Source: Clostridia bacterium (GTDB lineage: Bacteria; Bacillota; Clostridia; TANB77; UBA1234). Taken from it: a DNA stretch of 14,851 nucleotides. The notes under the pieces were generated by a model. That model searched no databases. It had not been told where the DNA came from and saw nothing but the letters and a program-made list of their open reading frames with translations. The translations under genes were made by a program, and so were the position numbers. How positions within the stretch are numbered: the first letter of the stretch is position 1; the number at the start of each line of letters is the position of its first letter. Below, one piece after another: positions 1-5,980 of the stretch. Location of the stretch: NCBI GenBank assembly GCA_900753135.1, contig CAADXZ010000068.1, forward strand, positions 1 to 14,851, written 5' to 3'.

Positions 1-245
1 TTAAACTTTGTAAACACGCACGCACGCGTGAATATAGATATAGGTAGGGTTTCAAAGACTTATCAACACTTTTTTCACTTACGGAAGCTGTTTTTAAACA
101 TTTTTATTTCGACAATTTTTTAAGTTTGTTAAATTTGATTTACTTTTTTGTTACACTAGTGTTACAAACAATGTAATATTTTTGTAACAATATTACAAAA
201 ATGTGTATCCGTAAGGTTATTATGTGGATAACCCCTTCTTGATTT
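1..245. other. Non-coding region with DnaA-box-like words (possible origin or DnaA-regulated region)
   Basis: No convincing gene is seen in this stretch. It holds TTATCAACA at 60-68 (one mismatch to the DnaA box TTATCCACA) and a perfect TTATCCACA on the minus strand at 223-231. It also holds inverted repeats built on TTGTTACA/TGTAACAA words: a near-palindrome at 148-167 and a 9-bp stem at 179-187/193-201. CTTACGGA at 78-85 is mirrored by TCCGTAAG at 208-215. A short GC-rich ACGC repeat ending in the palindrome CACGCGTG lies at 15-30, in otherwise AT-rich DNA. Two boxes are too few to prove an origin. Nearby parA/parB, rsmA and tmk make an origin-proximal location plausible. The gene to the left is outside the window. 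Confidence 0.35.
148..201. repeat. Paired inverted repeats with TTGTAACA-type words
   Basis: Positions 148-167 form a 20-bp near-palindrome with two mismatches, centred on the perfect 10-mer ACACTAGTGT. Positions 179-187 (TTTTTGTAA) and 193-201 (TTACAAAAA) form a perfect 9-bp stem around a 5-base spacer. The two elements share GTTACA/TGTAAC words and could be operators for a dimeric regulator, or origin-associated structure. No function is shown by the sequence. Confidence 0.4.
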
Positions 246-249
246 AACA

Positions 250-288
250 AAAAGAGGAGCTACCTAAATAATAGGTAGCTCCTCTTTT
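250..288 (-). terminator. Intrinsic terminator of the rsmA-tmk operon
   Basis: The 16-bp arms at 250-265 and 273-288 are perfectly complementary around a 7-base loop (266-272). Read on the minus strand the stem is followed by a T-rich run (complement of 249-253 and beyond). It begins 13 bases past the tmk stop codon. T residues also follow the stem on the plus strand, so it may be bidirectional. Confidence 0.9.
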
Positions 289-300
289 ATAATTCTCGTA

Positions 301-981
301 TTAATTTTTATTAAATGCTTCTATAATAATCTTATAGATTTCTTCATGTATATCATCTATTGTTCTGATATTGTTATTTTCATCTATGCAGTTAATTATC
401 TTCCAATCATATTTTTCAGCCATCCATATTGAATTTTCATAAGCTTCCTTTAGATATGCCTGATCTTCCTCATGTATGTCTTTTGTTCCTGATGACGTTA
501 CTCCTCTAATTTTTTTCAATTCGCATATTTTTTCAAATGGCATTTTTAGCATTATGACTATATCTTCTTTTGGTATTCCTAATATTCCTACTTCAAAATC
601 ATATAGCCATTTTACAAATTCGTCTTTTTCTTTTTCGGTTTTTAACTTACATGCTTGATGTAATACATTAGATGTTATATATCTAGCAAACAATACATTT
701 CCACCATTTCTATACTTTTCTCCCCATTCTTTTGTTTTGTATGAATTGTATCTATCTAAACTAAAGAATGTTGAGGCTGTTTTTGCATCCACGTCGCTTG
801 GATGCATTCCATATTTGCCCGCCAAATATTCTCTTACAAAATAACTGCTTTCAGATTCATAATCAGGGAAACTATCCGTTGCGAGGTCTATGTTTTCATT
901 CTTTAATCTTTCACATAGTTTGTTGTATTGTGTGGTTTTTCCACTACAATCTGTTCCTTCTAAAACAACTATCTTTCCCAT
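301..981 (-). CDS. tmk: Thymidylate kinase (dTMP kinase)
   Basis: This 226-residue cytoplasmic P-loop kinase should phosphorylate dTMP to dTDP with ATP, an essential step toward dTTP. The P-loop GTDCSGKT sits at about residues 9-16 in the order expected for the family (EGxDGxGKTTQ). A DRY motif follows in FFSLDRYNSY (about residues 73-82), and ARYITSN (about 99-105) matches the substrate-binding arginine region. A lid-like segment RGVTSSGTKDIHEED lies near residue 160. The usual glycine of the P-loop is cysteine here, and the protein is slightly longer than the common 205-215 residues. The start is set by GGAGG about 8 bases upstream of ATG. The gene is last in a four-gene minus-strand operon with rsmA. 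A related deoxynucleoside monophosphate kinase is possible, but tmk fits best. Confidence 0.88.
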   Translation of the reverse strand: MGKIVVLEGTDCSGKTTQYNKLCERLKNENIDLATDSFPDYESESSYFVREYLAGKYGMHPSDVDAKTASTFFSLDRYNSYKTKEWGEKYRNGGNVLFARYITSNVLHQACKLKTEKEKDEFVKWLYDFEVGILGIPKEDIVIMLKMPFEKICELKKIRGVTSSGTKDIHEEDQAYLKEAYENSIWMAEKYDWKIINCIDENNNIRTIDDIHEEIYKIIIEAFNKN

Positions 982-1007
982 AAAATTTCCTCCATATTCC
1001 TTACTAC

Positions 1008-1865
1008 TTATTTGATTACAATTTTATCTAATATTTTGTTTAATTCTGTTTCATTTTCTGAATGTAATTCGAAGTGTTCTTCAACCAATAATAATCTGCC
1101 ATCTTCTAAATCTATTATGAAAGATCTTTCTGTAGTATCTGAATTGTTTTCATTTTCTCTTGATACATATTTACCAGACATCAAATTAACACCTATATAG
1201 CAATCTCCAACACGGTCATCTTCTTTAAGTTTTTCACTTTTTACTGCTTGTGCTCTTTCTTTTGGTATTATAAGTACATCAATATATTCTTTACTGTCTG
1301 CACTAGCTTCTTCTACTTCTTTTAATGTAAATCTTTCTCCATTTTGAACTTTTTCTACATCAAATATGTTTTTATTATATTCTGTTTCGTAACCGGCATC
1401 ACTTGTATATTTTTCAATAGCTTCATTATTTGCTACTTTCCAAGAAATATCAAATTGTCCTTTAAAATCTTCCGCAGATATTCTTATTATATAATTTCCT
1501 TCACCCTGTTCAATTGCAACCTTTTCGTTAGTTACATCTTCATTTTCTGTTAGCATATATACATGCTTTCCTCTTTCTGCAAATACTTGAACATTTATGT
1601 GACCAGATTCCGTTTTTAATGTTACGTCGAATTCACCTGATTCTGAACGGCTAATATTAATTGTTTTGTCTATATCTTCTGATGTAGGTTCATTATATTT
1701 TCTCATTATTCTTTCTTCTGAATCTATTTTTTGTACCGTTCCTTGGTGGTTGTCGCCATCTACAATACCCATATTTCTTGAGTTGTTTAAAACTATTGCA
1801 AGTACTACACAAACTATTACAACAACTACTCCTAAACCAACATAAATCCAATTATTCTTTTTCAT
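1008..1865 (-). CDS. Membrane-anchored extracytoplasmic protein of unknown function
   Basis: I do not recognise this 285-residue protein. Residues 1-5 are positively charged and about 7-27 form a single hydrophobic helix, so it should be an N-terminally anchored protein with an extracytoplasmic domain. There is no lipobox. The soluble part is acidic. It has alternating beta-like stretches near residues 75-140 (for example FDVTLKTESGHINVQVFAE) and a second region near 200-285 ending in a lysine/isoleucine-rich tail. GGAG precedes the ATG at a normal distance. It lies 23 bases after the receiver-GGDEF stop and 26 bases before tmk, so all are probably co-transcribed. The placement between a signalling gene and tmk gives no clear function. 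Confidence 0.8.
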   Translation of the reverse strand: MKKNNWIYVGLGVVVVIVCVVLAIVLNNSRNMGIVDGDNHQGTVQKIDSEERIMRKYNEPTSEDIDKTINISRSESGEFDVTLKTESGHINVQVFAERGKHVYMLTENEDVTNEKVAIEQGEGNYIIRISAEDFKGQFDISWKVANNEAIEKYTSDAGYETEYNKNIFDVEKVQNGERFTLKEVEEASADSKEYIDVLIIPKERAQAVKSEKLKEDDRVGDCYIGVNLMSGKYVSRENENNSDTTERSFIIDLEDGRLLLVEEHFELHSENETELNKILDKIVIK

Positions 1866-1888
1866 AATTATTGCACTCCTTTTTATTT

Positions 1889-2837
1889 TTATATATTTTT
1901 TGTCTTTCTTCTATCTTCTAAGAATGTGCTTCCTATTATTGTTTTAGCCTTCTTTTTAATCATTGCTCCATCTTCGCCAATTTCTAATGTTGTAGTATAC
2001 TTCTTAAATTTGTTACTTATCATTGCAACTGTTATTGTCATTATTGGATATTTTTCTAATTTGCCTTTTCTATTAACAACCTTTATCCATCCCTTTGATA
2101 TATCTTCGCCACTATAATATTTTCTTATTCTCGAATCAAAGTTCTTTACAACAGCTCTTCCTATTTTTTTTGCATTTTCATAATTTACTATTGCAACAAA
2201 ATCATCACCACCAATATGTCCTAGAAAATCTCCTGGAACACCATATTTTTGAATTGCTTCTTGTATTAAATCACTCGTAAATTTTATTACTTCATCACCA
2301 TTCATAAATCCATACTTATCATTATATGATTTAAAATTATCTAAATCCATGTACAATACTGCATATATGTCTTGTGATGACATTCTTCTTTTCATTTCGT
2401 TTTCTATTTGCACATTTCCTGGCAATCCAGTAAGTGCACTGATACATCTATTTGAGGCTATTAAACGTGACATATTTTTTATTGTATAAAAAAAGTACAT
2501 TTCATTCAATGGCTTTACAATATATATTTCAACGCCAGCCTTTAACATCTTTATTCTATGTGGCTTTTCAGATAAACTTGAAGTTAAAATTATTGGTATA
2601 ATACTATAATCTGCATTTTCTCTTAAACTTTTTAGCATTGCATCTATATCATTCTTTAAATTGTCTTCATTTATTATTATTAAGTCTGGTAATGTCAACA
2701 TTGCATTTTTCAATTCTTGTTTTTCTGATGATGTCTTTACAAGTTGATATCCGTTTTTCTTTTTCAAATATATTTTGTGTTAAATTCCAAACATCTTCAT
2801 TATCGTCTATTATGACAATGTATTCGGTATTTATCAT
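1889..2837 (-). CDS. Receiver (REC)-GGDEF protein, frameshifted near the N-terminus
   Basis: From ATG at 2837, preceded by AGGAAG, the first 27 codons encode MINTEYIVIIDDNEDVW... with the DD acidic pair of a response-regulator receiver. Near 2754-2765 the frame changes by +1, and the rest of the receiver and a GGDEF domain continue to 1889. Restoring one frame gives about 315 residues. In the restored numbering, the receiver spans about 5-120, with threonine in ILTS and lysine in VKP. The phospho-acceptor position is asparagine (PDLIIIN), not aspartate. The GGDEF domain follows LTGLP, with metal-site MDLDNFKSYND and signature GGDDF (about 209-213). The inhibitory-site RxxD lacks its arginine. 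It is PleD-like in layout, and cyclic-di-GMP synthesis is possible but unproven. It sits between rsmA and the membrane protein gene. An error in the assembly and a true inactivating mutation cannot be told apart here. Confidence 0.75.
2754..2765 (-). other. Apparent +1 frameshift in A-rich run of the REC-GGDEF gene
   Basis: On the minus strand this is GAAAAAGAAAAA. Reading from the ATG at 2837 gives FEKEKRISTCK and ends at a stop at 2667-2669. Removing one A from the second run gives FEKENGYQLVK, which joins two halves of one receiver domain. A homopolymer indel, real or technical, is the simplest explanation. Classical -1 slippage would lead into the wrong frame. Confidence 0.8.
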
Positions 2838-2865
2838 ATGTTTCTTCCTTTCTATACTTAATCAG

Positions 2866-3696
2866 TTATTTGGCTATGTAGTTTGCTATTTGTGCATACT
2901 GATTTATAGATAAATTCTCAGCTCTTAAATTTATATCTAAACTTAACGCTTCAAGCATTTCTTTTACTTCTTGCTTTGTCATTCCAATTCCAGTTAACGA
3001 ATTTCCTATATTCTTTCTTCTTTGAGAAAAAGCTATTTTTATTAGTCTAAAAAATAATTTTTTATCTTTTAATTCTATATGATTTTTTTTTAGTTTTAAT
3101 TGAACTACACAAGAATCAACTTCCGGAATAGGATTAAAATTATCCTTTGGAACATCTAAAACTATTTTGGGATCTGAATAATAGTTTATACTAACCGTAA
3201 TTGCTCCATACTCTTTTCCACCCGGAATGGCACAAAATCTTTCTCCGACTTCTTTTTGAACCATTACAGTTATTGATTTCATTTTTAGATTTTCTTCAAG
3301 TAATTTCATTACTATTGGTGTTGTTATATAATAAGGAAGATTTGCAACAATTTTTACATTTTTCTCTTCTCCGATTATTTCTTTCAAGTCAACTTTCATT
3401 ATATCGCCATGTATTATTTCAACATTTTTATAAAGTGAAAAACGTTCTTTTAATATTTCAATCATATTTTGATCAAGTTCAATTGCTACAACCTTTTTAG
3501 CATTATCTGCAAGTTTACTCGTTAAGCTTCCAAGACCAGGTCCAATTTCAATAATTAAATCATCTTCATTTACATTAGCTACTTTTACTATATCGTCTAT
3601 TATTTGCTCATTTATTAAGAAATTCTGACCAAGACTTTTATTTGCTTTTAATTTGTACTTATTCAGTAAAAACTCTGTTTCTTCTCTTAAATTCAT
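2866..3696 (-). CDS. rsmA: 16S rRNA (adenine1518-N6/adenine1519-N6) dimethyltransferase RsmA (KsgA)
   Basis: RsmA uses S-adenosylmethionine to dimethylate two adjacent adenines in the 3' hairpin of 16S rRNA, a late 30S-assembly step. The 276-residue protein has the family order of motifs: LGQNFL (about residues 22-27), SAM-binding EIGPGLGSLT (50-59), acidic motif AIELD (about 72-76), HGDIMK (about 96-101), catalytic NLPYY (118-122) and C-terminal SQRRKNIGNSL. The frame is open to 3741, but I choose ATG at 3696. It has GAGGTG just upstream, it begins with the usual MNLREETEFLL, and the probable promoter lies inside the longer version. It is the first gene of a minus-strand operon with the REC-GGDEF gene, the unknown membrane protein and tmk. 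Length is normal for the family. Confidence 0.95.
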   Translation of the reverse strand: MNLREETEFLLNKYKLKANKSLGQNFLINEQIIDDIVKVANVNEDDLIIEIGPGLGSLTSKLADNAKKVVAIELDQNMIEILKERFSLYKNVEIIHGDIMKVDLKEIIGEEKNVKIVANLPYYITTPIVMKLLEENLKMKSITVMVQKEVGERFCAIPGGKEYGAITVSINYYSDPKIVLDVPKDNFNPIPEVDSCVVQLKLKKNHIELKDKKLFFRLIKIAFSQRRKNIGNSLTGIGMTKQEVKEMLEALSLDINLRAENLSINQYAQIANYIAK

Positions 3697-3712
3697 ATTA
3701 CACCTCGATATT

Positions 3713-3741
3713 ATTATAATTTTAATCTTTACAACTTGCAA
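3713..3741 (-). promoter_or_regulatory. Sigma-A-type promoter of the rsmA-tmk operon
   Basis: On the minus strand TTGCAA (3736-3741), a 17-base spacer and TATAAT (3713-3718) are correctly spaced. Transcription would begin near 3706, leaving a short leader of about 10 bases that still holds GAGGTG before the ATG at 3696. The -10 is perfect and the -35 matches four of six bases. Confidence 0.7.
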
Positions 3742-3863
3742 TATTAAAATTAAAGTTTTCTATTAAAAAGATTACTATTCGACTTATATTGATTACTAAT
3801 CAAACAAGGTGTGTTCAATCAAGTAAAAATATGCAACCAAATTAATATTTATTTTCAAATAAA

Positions 3864-3902
3864 AAAAGATATTTAAACTACATTTGAATTTAAATATCTT
3901 TT
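3864..3902 (-). terminator. Intrinsic terminator of the 3D-domain gene
   Basis: Arms AAAAGATATTTAAA (3864-3877) and TTTAAATATCTTTT (3889-3902) are perfectly complementary around an 11-base loop. On the minus strand the stem is followed by further T residues (complement of 3861-3863). It starts 7 bases after the stop of the 3D-domain gene. AT-rich, but with a 14-bp stem. Confidence 0.8.
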
Positions 3903-3908
3903 AAAATT

Positions 3909-4628
3909 TTAGTCTACTACATATATATTTACTTTTTTTCTTCCCCAACTTAGTGTTTCTTCATGAGAGTCCATGTATAAATCAATTTTCATACTTTTGA
4001 TTGCACCGCCGGTGTCACCAGCTACTGCATACCCATAATCCCACGCACCATTTAATCCTTGAACATAAACCTTAGAACCCAATGGTATAACTTTTGGATC
4101 TACTGCAATAACTTTCATTCCCGTTCCAGGAATGATTTTTAATCCAGATGCAGTTACTCCATAACCAGGACTTGATGGAGATTTTCCGCAACACTTTTGG
4201 CATAAACAATATGCTGTTGCTGTTGCTTCTATTACCTGCTTATATTCTTCTGGTGGGTTATTTTCTGCCAATTCTCTGTATGAAACTGCTTTTACCTCTT
4301 TTTCTATTTCTTTTGTTTCTTCTTTTTTCTCATCTTCAATATCTTCAGTACTTACATTCTGTTCTATTTTGCTATCTGTAACATTTGTATCTGCTTCCTC
4401 TGAAACTTCTCTTGAAGCCATATATGCAACTTGTTCGCTTAATACATATTCATATTCTTCAGGTCTTTCCACAGTAATAAAATTCTTATTGTACGTTTCT
4501 ATAGCAGTTGCAACTTTTTTCATTTTTAGACTAGTTTTAAAAGTTAAAACAAATAATAATGTTACTATAATTATCGACAAAAATAAAATCATTTTCTTTT
4601 GTAATAATATACTGTCTTGTTCTTCCAT
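3909..4628 (-). CDS. Membrane-anchored 3D-domain cell-wall protein (YabE/Rpf-like C-terminus)
   Basis: This protein is 239 residues from ATG at 4628. Residues about 12-30 form one membrane helix. An acidic, probably disordered linker follows (about 60-115, rich in E, K, T), then a C-terminal 3D domain (about 138-236). That domain shows ATAYC, a cysteine cluster CLCQKCCG, VTASG, AVDPKVIPLGSKVYV and GDTGGAIKSMKIDLYM. These carry the conserved aspartates that name the fold, a double-psi beta-barrel related to MltA-type lytic transglycosylases. It likely acts on peptidoglycan outside the membrane. The longer frame to 4664 is rejected: GGAG sits 8 bases before the 4628 ATG, and the promoter start falls near 4663. 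In Bacillus the related yabE gene also lies near ksgA, as here. No G5 or LysM domain is seen. Confidence 0.87.
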   Translation of the reverse strand: MEEQDSILLQKKMILFLSIIIVTLLFVLTFKTSLKMKKVATAIETYNKNFITVERPEEYEYVLSEQVAYMASREVSEEADTNVTDSKIEQNVSTEDIEDEKKEETKEIEKEVKAVSYRELAENNPPEEYKQVIEATATAYCLCQKCCGKSPSSPGYGVTASGLKIIPGTGMKVIAVDPKVIPLGSKVYVQGLNGAWDYGYAVAGDTGGAIKSMKIDLYMDSHEETLSWGRKKVNIYVVD

Positions 4629-4669
4629 TAAATACTCCTTCCTTATGTATTGTGAGTCGAACATATCGG

Positions 4670-4698
4670 ATTTTACTACTATTTTATCTACTTGTCAA
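4670..4698 (-). promoter_or_regulatory. Sigma-A-type promoter of the 3D-domain gene
   Basis: On the minus strand a perfect TTGACA (4693-4698) is followed after exactly 17 bases by TAAAAT (4670-4675, five of six). The predicted start near 4663 gives a leader of about 35 bases with AGGAG before the ATG at 4628. This also decides the start codon of the gene. Confidence 0.82.
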
Positions 4699-4732
4699 AT
4701 TTTTATGCATTTCAAACCATTATTTTCCAGTT

Positions 4733-4761
4733 TTGCCATAAAAATATTGTTATATTAACAT
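4733..4761 (+). promoter_or_regulatory. Weak candidate promoter of the SLH gene
   Basis: TTGCCA (4733-4738), a 17-base spacer and TAACAT (4756-4761) could drive the SLH gene, giving a leader near 60 bases. The -10 matches only four of six. A short inverted repeat TGTTA/TAACA (4748-4760) overlaps it. A perfect TTGACA at 4782-4787 is too near the ribosome site to serve this gene. Confidence 0.3.
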
Positions 4762-4827
4762 CAAATTTAACCAAAATAATATTGACACAACAAGAAAACA
4801 TAAAAATCATATGGAGGGAATTTAATT

Positions 4828-5907
4828 ATGAAATTTAAAAAAACTTTTTTAGTGTTAACAACACTATTTATATTATTAGGTTCAAATTTGGCTTTAGCCG
4901 TTTCGAGTGGCGAAAGTGGAGATGTAGGGCCTAGTTCAAGTGGCGAAGTAGTTCCGCCTATTTCTAGCGGTGAAATCGTTCCACCTGTTTCTAGTGGTGA
5001 AACATCAAATGTTTTGTTAAGTACTGCTAACGATTCAAAATTTGTTATTAAAAAAGGTGAAGTTTTAAAAAGCTCAATGGAAGCTACTGTTTCTGGTGAT
5101 GAAACATTTAATTTTGCTGTTATTACATTGCCCAAAAACGGTACTTTAAAGCGTCAAGACGATACTTCTGCTTCTTTCAACTATGCACCAAGTGGTGACT
5201 TTATAGGAAAGGACTCTTTCACATTTAGATTGGAATCTGGTGATAAATATTCTAATGTTGCTACAGTATCCATAACAGTAGAAGATAACACTCCAGTTAT
5301 ACCTTTCAATTATAAAGATATGCAAAATCACTGGGCAAATTACTCTGCATCACATTTAGCAGCAAGAGGATTTATTATAGGTGAAGAAATAAACGACAGT
5401 TTTTATTATCATGCAGATGAAAAAATGACAAGAGGCGAATTCATGCTATTTTTATTATCTATTGTTAATAAAGATGGTTCTGCAAAACCTGCAAATATGG
5501 TATTTGATGATGAAGAAAATATTCCAGATTGGTTACTAAAAGATGCAAAAATTGCATACAAGATGAAGTTAATTAGCGGTGTTGGTGAAGGTGGTAAAAT
5601 ATCACTTTATCCAAACAGGGAAATAACACGTGCTGAAGCTTTTGTAATGATAAATAATGCTTTGCGTGCAAAAACTAATATGACAGATTCTAAAGATGAT
5701 TTAAATTATGCAGATAAGAATTCTGTTCCATCATGGGCAGTTCAGGCTATTAAGAACTTAACAGGTTATAAAATAGTTCAAGGTGGAAATGGCAACAATG
5801 TAAATCCAAGCGGAATTGTTACAAGAGGTCAAGCAGCTGAACTTTGCTATAAATTATTAAAACAACTTGAAACTTCTTCTTTAACACCATCTGGTGATGT
5901 AAAATAA
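4828..5907 (+). CDS. Secreted protein with Ig/cadherin-like domain and three SLH domains
   Basis: This 359-residue exported protein is probably held on the cell wall. Residues 1-24 are a typical Sec signal peptide ending in ALA. Residues 25-60 hold imperfect SSGE repeats with VPP spacers. About 63-152 is a beta-rich Ig/cadherin-like domain; its GDFIGKDSFTFRL and VATVSITVED strands recall the tandem domains of large adhesins. Three S-layer homology repeats follow at about 160-208, 224-278 and 292-345, seen in HWANYSASHLAARGFIIGE, ITRAEAFVMINNAL and VTRGQAAELCYKLL. SLH domains bind pyruvylated secondary wall polymers. GGAGGG lies about 8 bases before the ATG. It is the only plus-strand gene here, divergent from the 3D protein and ended by its own terminator. 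No enzyme domain is seen. Confidence 0.88.
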   Translation: MKFKKTFLVLTTLFILLGSNLALAVSSGESGDVGPSSSGEVVPPISSGEIVPPVSSGETSNVLLSTANDSKFVIKKGEVLKSSMEATVSGDETFNFAVITLPKNGTLKRQDDTSASFNYAPSGDFIGKDSFTFRLESGDKYSNVATVSITVEDNTPVIPFNYKDMQNHWANYSASHLAARGFIIGEEINDSFYYHADEKMTRGEFMLFLLSIVNKDGSAKPANMVFDDEENIPDWLLKDAKIAYKMKLISGVGEGGKISLYPNREITRAEAFVMINNALRAKTNMTDSKDDLNYADKNSVPSWAVQAIKNLTGYKIVQGGNGNNVNPSGIVTRGQAAELCYKLLKQLETSSLTPSGDVK

Positions 5908-5917
5908 TTATTAAAAA

Positions 5918-5951
5918 GGCTCACTTATTTAAATAAGCGAGCCCGTTTTTT
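5918..5951. terminator. Bidirectional intrinsic terminator between the SLH and Ig-repeat genes
   Basis: GGCTC (5918-5922) pairs with GAGCC (5939-5943), and CTTATTT (5924-5930) pairs with AAATAAG (5931-5937), with one A/C mismatch between. The plus strand then has a run of six T. On the minus strand TTTTT follows the stem. It lies 10 bases past the SLH stop and about 30 past the stop of the convergent Ig-repeat gene, so it probably serves both. Confidence 0.88.
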
Positions 5952-5980
5952 ATTATTTTTGTGTTAACTTCTTCATTATT

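Noticed and set aside
2754..2765. Programmed -1 ribosomal frameshift
   Set aside because: The shift needed is +1; slipping back one base leads to the wrong frame.
1889..2767. TTG at 2767 as the true start of the receiver-GGDEF gene
   Set aside because: No ribosome site precedes it and the first strand of the receiver domain would be missing; the sequence upstream encodes exactly that strand in another frame.
2866..3741. Longer start for rsmA at 3741
   Set aside because: The extra 15 residues are atypical, the promoter lies inside them, and GAGGTG precedes the ATG at 3696.
3909..4664. Longer start for the 3D-domain gene at 4664
   Set aside because: The promoter start falls at about 4663 and the ribosome site serves the ATG at 4628.
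4782..4787. Perfect TTGACA as -35 of the SLH gene
   Set aside because: A 17-base spacing would place the transcript start in or after the ribosome site; the -10 match is also poor.
4767..5135. Minus-strand frame rich in SPLE/TGG repeats opposite the SLH gene
   Set aside because: It is the antisense shadow of the SSGE repeats in a well-supported plus-strand gene.
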